Below are positions 6,614 through 10,552 of a stretch of 10,552 nucleotides of DNA, piece after piece (the stretch's first letter is position 1; each line of letters opens with the position of its first letter). The stretch covers positions 1 to 10,552 of the forward strand of contig JBHPGW010000080.1 of the NCBI GenBank assembly GCA_042569785.1, written 5' to 3'. Source of the stretch: JBHPGW01 sp042569785. Lineage in GTDB: Bacteria > Planctomycetota > Phycisphaerae > Sedimentisphaerales > Anaerobacaceae. A program made the position numbers and the translations under genes. The notes under the pieces were generated by a model. That model had not been told where the DNA came from. It saw nothing but the letters and a program-made list of their open reading frames with translations, and did no database searches.

Positions 6614-7024
6614 ATGTCTAAACATTTAATAACAATTTCAATATTGGTACTTGTAACTTTGGTATTATCGTTTATAGCTGGTTGCCAAAACGATGCACAA
6701 ACCGGCGCCGCGATAGGCAGTATAGCAGGTGCAGGCGTAGGGCAATTAGCAGGCGGTGATACCGAGGCAACCCTGATCGGAGCAGCGGTAGGCGGTGGTC
6801 TCGGGTATTTTCTCGGAAACGAAGGCGACAAAAAAGCCGCTGACGCGAAGATAAATTCGGTCCGAGACGAAATGAATTACGTCACCGTTAACGTCACCAA
6901 CAGTAACGGCTCGGTCAGCCAGGTAAGATTGAAAAAACAAGGCGTCGGGTACGTCGGAACCAGAAACGACTATTACCCCAAATTGCCGACACAAGACCAA
7001 CTACGCCCAGTATACGGCTTCTAA
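6614..7024 (+). CDS. Glycine-zipper lipoprotein (right copy)
   Basis: Identical in sequence to the minus-strand gene at 3529-3939: lipobox ending at Cys24, glycine zipper at residues 31-68 and a polar C-terminal domain. In this arm it follows the complete exported TPR gene by 51 bases with its own strong RBS, so the two probably form a two-gene envelope operon ending at the terminator at 7038. Both products are predicted to leave the cytoplasm, which suggests they act in the same compartment. This arm is the more natural context, because the upstream gene is intact. Confidence 0.86.
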   Translation: MSKHLITISILVLVTLVLSFIAGCQNDAQTGAAIGSIAGAGVGQLAGGDTEATLIGAAVGGGLGYFLGNEGDKKAADAKINSVRDEMNYVTVNVTNSNGSVSQVRLKKQGVGYVGTRNDYYPKLPTQDQLRPVYGF

Positions 7025-7037
7025 CAGAATTTTTATT

Positions 7038-7067
7038 AGTCCCCTGCACCGCAGGGGACTTTTTTTT
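7038..7067 (+). terminator. Intrinsic terminator of the TPR-lipoprotein operon (right copy)
   Basis: AGTCCCCTGC, a 3-base ACC loop and GCAGGGGACT at 7038-7060, followed by eight T (7060-7067). The T run overlaps the end of the convergent metF gene by two bases (metF stop at 7066-7068), so the hairpin sits between the two converging operons. Confidence 0.87.
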
Positions 7068-7986
7068 AAACCTGCGGCCGAGGCAGCAACCCTGCCCGCT
7101 CGACAAGTACCGGCGTTATACTCTCCCAGCCTATCGGCATAAGATGAACACCGGCAACGCCTTTGATATTTTTAATCTGTTCGATCATCTCAACACAAAC
7201 CTTAACGCCCTCTTCTTTCGGGTCCTCAGCCGATTCCATCCGGGCAATCAGTTCATCCGGAACCGTTATTCCTGCCACATTATTTTTCATATAGACAAGC
7301 GCCCTGTGTGAGCGTACAGGTGTAAGCCCGGCCAGGATATACACTTTTTCGTGCAGGCCTTCATCGACAACCATCCCCATCCATTTGGCGAATCTTTCCA
7401 TATCGAAAATGCACTGCGTCTGAATAAATTCCGCGCCTGCTGCTACCTTTTTAGCTAAACGCATCACCCTGAACTCAAACGGATCAGCGAATGGATTAGC
7501 AACAGCACCGATAAAGAAATCAGGCGCATGCTCTTTTATCTCATCGCCGGAAAGAAACTTCTTTTCGTCTCTCATCTTCTTGACCATCGATATCAACTGC
7601 ATCGAATCGATATCGAAAACGTTTTTCGCGTCAGGATGATTGCCAAAACTCTGATGGTCGCCCGAAAGACAGAGCAAATTCTTCATCCCCATCGCCGCGG
7701 CTCCGAGAAGATCACTTTGCATAGCGATCCGGTTCCTGTCCCTGCATACCATCTGGATAATAGGCTCAACCCCATGACTAAGAGCCAGGGCCCCTGCCGC
7801 TATGCTCGACATCCTCACTATAGCCGTCTGGTTGTCGGTGATATTGGCACCATCGACGTTACCAACACAGTACTTAGCTTTCTTTTCTATAGCTCCGGGA
7901 TTAGCGTTTTGCGGCGGCCCCAATTCAGATGTCACCGCGAATTCACCTGCCTTTAGAACTTTTTCAAGTCTGCTTGCTGATTTCAT
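7066..7986 (-). CDS. metF: Methylenetetrahydrofolate reductase, MetF (right copy)
   Basis: Encodes a 306-residue MetF identical to the left-arm product, with Glu21, DNQTA, CRDRN, LSGD and FIQTQ all retained. It is the last gene of the minus-strand operon here and converges on the lipoprotein gene. Its start overlaps the metV stop by four bases. Nothing distinguishes it from the left copy, so if both are real they provide a doubled dose of the same enzyme rather than a diverged paralogue. Confidence 0.95.
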   Translation of the reverse strand: MKSASRLEKVLKAGEFAVTSELGPPQNANPGAIEKKAKYCVGNVDGANITDNQTAIVRMSSIAAGALALSHGVEPIIQMVCRDRNRIAMQSDLLGAAAMGMKNLLCLSGDHQSFGNHPDAKNVFDIDSMQLISMVKKMRDEKKFLSGDEIKEHAPDFFIGAVANPFADPFEFRVMRLAKKVAAGAEFIQTQCIFDMERFAKWMGMVVDEGLHEKVYILAGLTPVRSHRALVYMKNNVAGITVPDELIARMESAEDPKEEGVKVCVEMIEQIKNIKGVAGVHLMPIGWESITPVLVERAGLLPRPQV

Positions 7987-8651
7987 AACATAGCCTCTTC
8001 AAACTTTATTTTCCGTTGTCCCGCATTGGTGCTGGTTCGCCAATCTTTGCTTTGCCGCACCTGCTTGAGGTTCTCCAGCTTATCCAATTTTTTGAGCCTG
8101 TCATATATCAATTGCCAGACGCAGTCAATTTCCTTATCGACTTCGCAAACCCCGTCAGCCGAGCCGCCGCAAGGCCCATTCAGCAGTTTCTTCGCGCATC
8201 GAGCGATCGGACAAAGCCCGCCCGTCCAGCCCAGCACACAATCACCGCAGCCGGCACATCTTTCTTCCCACAACCCATGCTCGACCGGATACCCCATAAA
8301 CTTCGTATTAAGCCCGGGAATAGTAATCGTATCTTCGTGCCGTTCACTCATCGTCTGAACACCAACACCGCAGGCTATCGACAGAACCGCATCGACATCT
8401 TTAAGCTGCTCTTTATATTCGTCGATAAACTCGTACTCACACTGCCTTTCCGGAGTAAGCTCAATTATCTCGATCGGATCGCCCTGTTTCTTTCTCGCTA
8501 TCCTTATCTGCGAACTGAGCAGCTCAACCGCTTTAGTACCACCGGAAAAACATACGGTAACACATCCGCCGCAGCCCATCAGTATTATTTTCTTGTAATC
8601 TTTTATTGAATCGAGAATTTCATCGATCGGTTTTCTATCAGCAACTATCAT
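7983..8651 (-). CDS. metV: MetV, Cys-rich MTHFR partner (right copy)
   Basis: Encodes a 222-residue protein identical to the left-arm MetV, including the CAGCGDC cluster, NGPCGG and all 13 cysteines. It overlaps hdrB at its start and metF at its end by four bases each, so translation of the complex subunits is coupled in this arm as well. Confidence 0.9.
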   Translation of the reverse strand: MIVADRKPIDEILDSIKDYKKIILMGCGGCVTVCFSGGTKAVELLSSQIRIARKKQGDPIEIIELTPERQCEYEFIDEYKEQLKDVDAVLSIACGVGVQTMSERHEDTITIPGLNTKFMGYPVEHGLWEERCAGCGDCVLGWTGGLCPIARCAKKLLNGPCGGSADGVCEVDKEIDCVWQLIYDRLKKLDKLENLKQVRQSKDWRTSTNAGQRKIKFEEAML

Positions 8652-9514
8652 AACAATTCCCTTTCCTTAAGAAAGTCATCAACTTCAGTAAGGTGCTTAT
8701 TAAGACCAAGCTCTTTAGGTTTTACCCCAAACGCCAGGCCCATCAGTTCGGTAAAATAAAATATCGGAACATTAAAATCGGTACCGAATTTTCCGTTTAT
8801 CTGTTTCTGTCTGCCGTCAAGATTAGCATGACACAACGGACAGCCGACCGCGATAACATCGGCATCGACCGCGCAAGCGTCAGCAAGAATTTTTTTAGTC
8901 AGTTCCAGTACCACATCAGTCTGCGTCAACGCGAAACTCGCCCCGCAGCAGAAAGTCTTTAAGTTCCAGTCAACCGTCTCTGCCCCGAGCACCTCTATAA
9001 CAGATTCCATTTCCGTCGGATTCTCAAAATTATCTTTACCCGTAACTTTCGGAGGCCTCGTCATCAGACAACCATAGTAACACGCAACCTTGATACCGGA
9101 AAGTTTCTTCACAACTCTTCCAGCGATCGCTTCAAGCCCCACCTTTTCGACCATTAGATCAAGAGCATGCAGAACTTCGACATCGTCAGGAAAAGCTGCC
9201 TCGATAACATGCTCAACTTCTTTTCGCATCTCAGCGTTAGCCGAATGGACAGTCTTCAATCTCGAATAACACGAAGCACACGGCGCACAAACCTCTTTGA
9301 AATCGCCCATCTCTTTAGCTAATACCAGATTCTTAGCAGGCAAAGCTATAGACATCAACTCATCACACTGATGTGCCGGCGAAGAACCACAGCAGACCCA
9401 GTCGGCAACCTCAACCAAATCAACCTCAAGCGCATCGCAAACCTTACGAATCGACATATCATACTCGATAGCGGTTGAATGCAGCGAACAGCCTGGATAA
9501 TATGCTATCTTCAT
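8648..9514 (-). CDS. hdrB: HdrB-like subunit with two CCG domains (right copy)
   Basis: Encodes a 288-residue HdrB-like protein identical to the left-arm product, with both CCG cysteine sets intact (C9/C41-C42/C76/C79 and C149/C189-C190/C225/C228). It lies between hdrC and metV with ATGA overlaps on both sides. Confidence 0.93.
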   Translation of the reverse strand: MKIAYYPGCSLHSTAIEYDMSIRKVCDALEVDLVEVADWVCCGSSPAHQCDELMSIALPAKNLVLAKEMGDFKEVCAPCASCYSRLKTVHSANAEMRKEVEHVIEAAFPDDVEVLHALDLMVEKVGLEAIAGRVVKKLSGIKVACYYGCLMTRPPKVTGKDNFENPTEMESVIEVLGAETVDWNLKTFCCGASFALTQTDVVLELTKKILADACAVDADVIAVGCPLCHANLDGRQKQINGKFGTDFNVPIFYFTELMGLAFGVKPKELGLNKHLTEVDDFLKERELL

Positions 9515-10071
9515 TTTTTCAGCCTTTTAGCCCGTGAAAACATTTTCATCATCATAAACGGCTTCTTAAAAGAAGGCAGCAGTTTCAGCTTACCTTTTCT
9601 TATCATCTTCATACCAAGCGGCATATCTTTGAACGGATGCCCCGTAAAAACGTTCAGCGACCCCGTCAGCGCAACCTCATACATCCTGCCCATATACCGA
9701 AGTATCGTCATCCACAGCCAGTTGAACAGCCGAGCGTTTTTGGTATCAACCTTTATATTTTCCTGCTGAACAATAATTTTTACAGCGTCAGCCACGTGAG
9801 CAATATCTATATCCTGCGGACAGCGAGCGGTGCACGTCTGACACGACATGCAGTACCATACGGTATTACCCTTAGTCACCTCATCGATCATCCCTAACTG
9901 GATTTGACGCATCAACTCGGTCGGATTACCGTCCATAAACTCCCTGCTCGGACACCCCGAAGCGCACTTTTTACACTGATAGCAGAGAAACACATTCTCG
10001 CCACTAATCTCAGCGATCTTGGCAGCCAGTTTCGGATCCAGCTTAACGTTTTTTTTACCAACAATCTTCAT
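9511..10071 (-). CDS. hdrC: HdrC-like subunit with two [4Fe-4S] motifs (right copy)
   Basis: Encodes a 186-residue HdrC-like protein identical to the left-arm product, with cysteine clusters C30/C33/C36/C40 and C74/C77/C80/C84. The ATG start at 10071 is used; an in-frame TTG at 10080 would add three residues. No good Shine-Dalgarno sequence is seen before either start, so translation may depend on readthrough from mvhD or be weak. Confidence 0.92.
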   Translation of the reverse strand: MKIVGKKNVKLDPKLAAKIAEISGENVFLCYQCKKCASGCPSREFMDGNPTELMRQIQLGMIDEVTKGNTVWYCMSCQTCTARCPQDIDIAHVADAVKIIVQQENIKVDTKNARLFNWLWMTILRYMGRMYEVALTGSLNVFTGHPFKDMPLGMKMIRKGKLKLLPSFKKPFMMMKMFSRAKRLKK

Positions 10072-10109
10072 TCGTATCAATTCAGTTATTAGTTTTTTAT
10101 CCTTTTTTT

Positions 10110-10126
10110 ATTCGTGTTAATTCGTG
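10110..10126 (-). repeat. CACGAAT direct repeat in the mvhD-hdrC gap (right copy)
   Basis: Mirror of 427-443: two CACGAAT units separated by TAA on the minus strand, immediately after the mvhD stop. Confidence 0.45.
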
Positions 10127-10127
10127 G

Positions 10128-10550
10128 TTAATCACTTTTATATTGATCGGCGTCTACAGGCCCAAGTTCTTTAATTCTTTCTGTCATCTCCTCAACGATC
10201 TCTGCGAACCTGCCGCCCATCGCAGAAGAAAGATTGAACATCTCTACCCTTTCTGGGTTGACACCAACTTCTGCCAGCAGCCTTTTTACATAAGCGACTC
10301 TTTTCTTCGCTCTCAGGTTACCTTCGAGATAGTGACATTGCCCTTCCAGACAGCCTGCCACAAATACCCCGTCAGCACCATCTTCGATCGCCCTGATCAA
10401 ATGCAAAGTGTCAGCTTTTCCCGTGCAGGGTAAATGAATGATCCTGACACTTGGCGAATACTGCAGGCGCATCGCCCCTGCCAGGTCCGCAGCCGCGAAA
10501 GCGCAAAAGTTACAGCAAAACGCAATTATTTTCGGTTCAAATTCACCCAT
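10128..10550 (-). CDS. mvhD: MvhD-type [2Fe-2S] electron-transfer subunit (right copy)
   Basis: Encodes a 140-residue protein identical to the left-arm MvhD, with C12, C13, C16, C42, C67 and C72 conserved. It is the first gene of the visible minus-strand operon. As in the other arm, the sequence ends two bases upstream of the ATG, so the gene that should precede it (hdrA in related clusters) is not visible, and the start could be internal to a longer reading frame. Confidence 0.9.
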   Translation of the reverse strand: MGEFEPKIIAFCCNFCAFAAADLAGAMRLQYSPSVRIIHLPCTGKADTLHLIRAIEDGADGVFVAGCLEGQCHYLEGNLRAKKRVAYVKRLLAEVGVNPERVEMFNLSSAMGGRFAEIVEEMTERIKELGPVDADQYKSD

Positions 10551-10552
10551 TT

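Larger units (their letters stand above)
5438..10552 (-). repeat. Right arm of the 5.1-kb near-perfect inverted repeat
   Basis: Reverse complement of 1-5115. This arm is continuous with the central unique segment in a way that makes biological sense: the exported TPR gene runs unbroken from the centre into the arm. It is therefore the better candidate for the native arrangement. The left arm has no such continuity at its inner end. Confidence 0.97.

Noticed and set aside
1..10552. Composite transposon, IS element or phage with inverted ends
   Set aside because: No transposase, integrase, phage gene, or short terminal repeat with target-site duplication is visible; all cargo is metabolic or envelope genes.
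1..10552. CRISPR array, tRNA or rRNA genes
   Set aside because: No regularly spaced repeats, tRNA cloverleaf-like sequence or rRNA-like stretch was seen; nearly all sequence is coding.

Overview
The window is one giant, almost perfect inverted repeat. Positions 1-5115 reappear as the reverse complement at 5438-10552, so position i pairs with 10553-i. A 322-bp single-copy centre lies between the arms at 5116-5437. I found one mismatch between the arms (4771/5782, AAA Lys versus AAT Asn in a coding region). Only about 5.4 kb of the 10.5 kb is therefore distinct sequence; every gene except the 5' end of one is present twice.

Each arm, read from its outer end inwards, holds a tight operon: mvhD, hdrC, hdrB, metV, metF. 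hdrC, hdrB, metV and metF are joined by three ATGA stop/start overlaps. The products are a [2Fe-2S] MvhD-type protein, the HdrC and HdrB subunits of a heterodisulfide-reductase-like module, the zinc/Fe-S type MetV protein and the flavoprotein MetF. Together they match the MetFV-HdrABC-MvhD type of methylenetetrahydrofolate reductase complex known from acetogens such as Moorella. That complex works in the methyl branch of the Wood-Ljungdahl pathway and is thought to couple methylene-THF reduction to other redox partners through Hdr/Mvh. No hdrA lies in the window; the sequence stops 2 bases before mvhD at both ends, where hdrA might be expected.

Convergent to metF, and separated from it by a 10-bp-stem terminator, is a small glycine-zipper lipoprotein gene. 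Upstream of that is an exported Arg-rich/Tyr-rich protein with a C-terminal TPR-like region. In the right arm this gene is complete because its ribosome-binding site, start codon, signal peptide and first 102 codons come from the central unique segment. In the left arm the same gene is headless and cut at codon 103.

The host looks like an anaerobic bacterium of moderate GC with folate-dependent C1 metabolism and a Gram-negative-type envelope (lipoprotein, Sec signal peptide). The Tyr-rich, TPR-containing secreted protein resembles proteins I associate with Planctomycetota (Phycisphaerae-like), but that is a weak inference.

The key question is whether the palindrome is real. Both arms end at exactly the same base at the window edges, identity is essentially 100%, and the inner junction cuts one gene internally and the other copy just before its RBS. 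This pattern is what a fold-back chimera or assembly hairpin would give; a very recent inverted duplication is the biological alternative. If it is an artefact, the true locus is best represented by 5116-10552.
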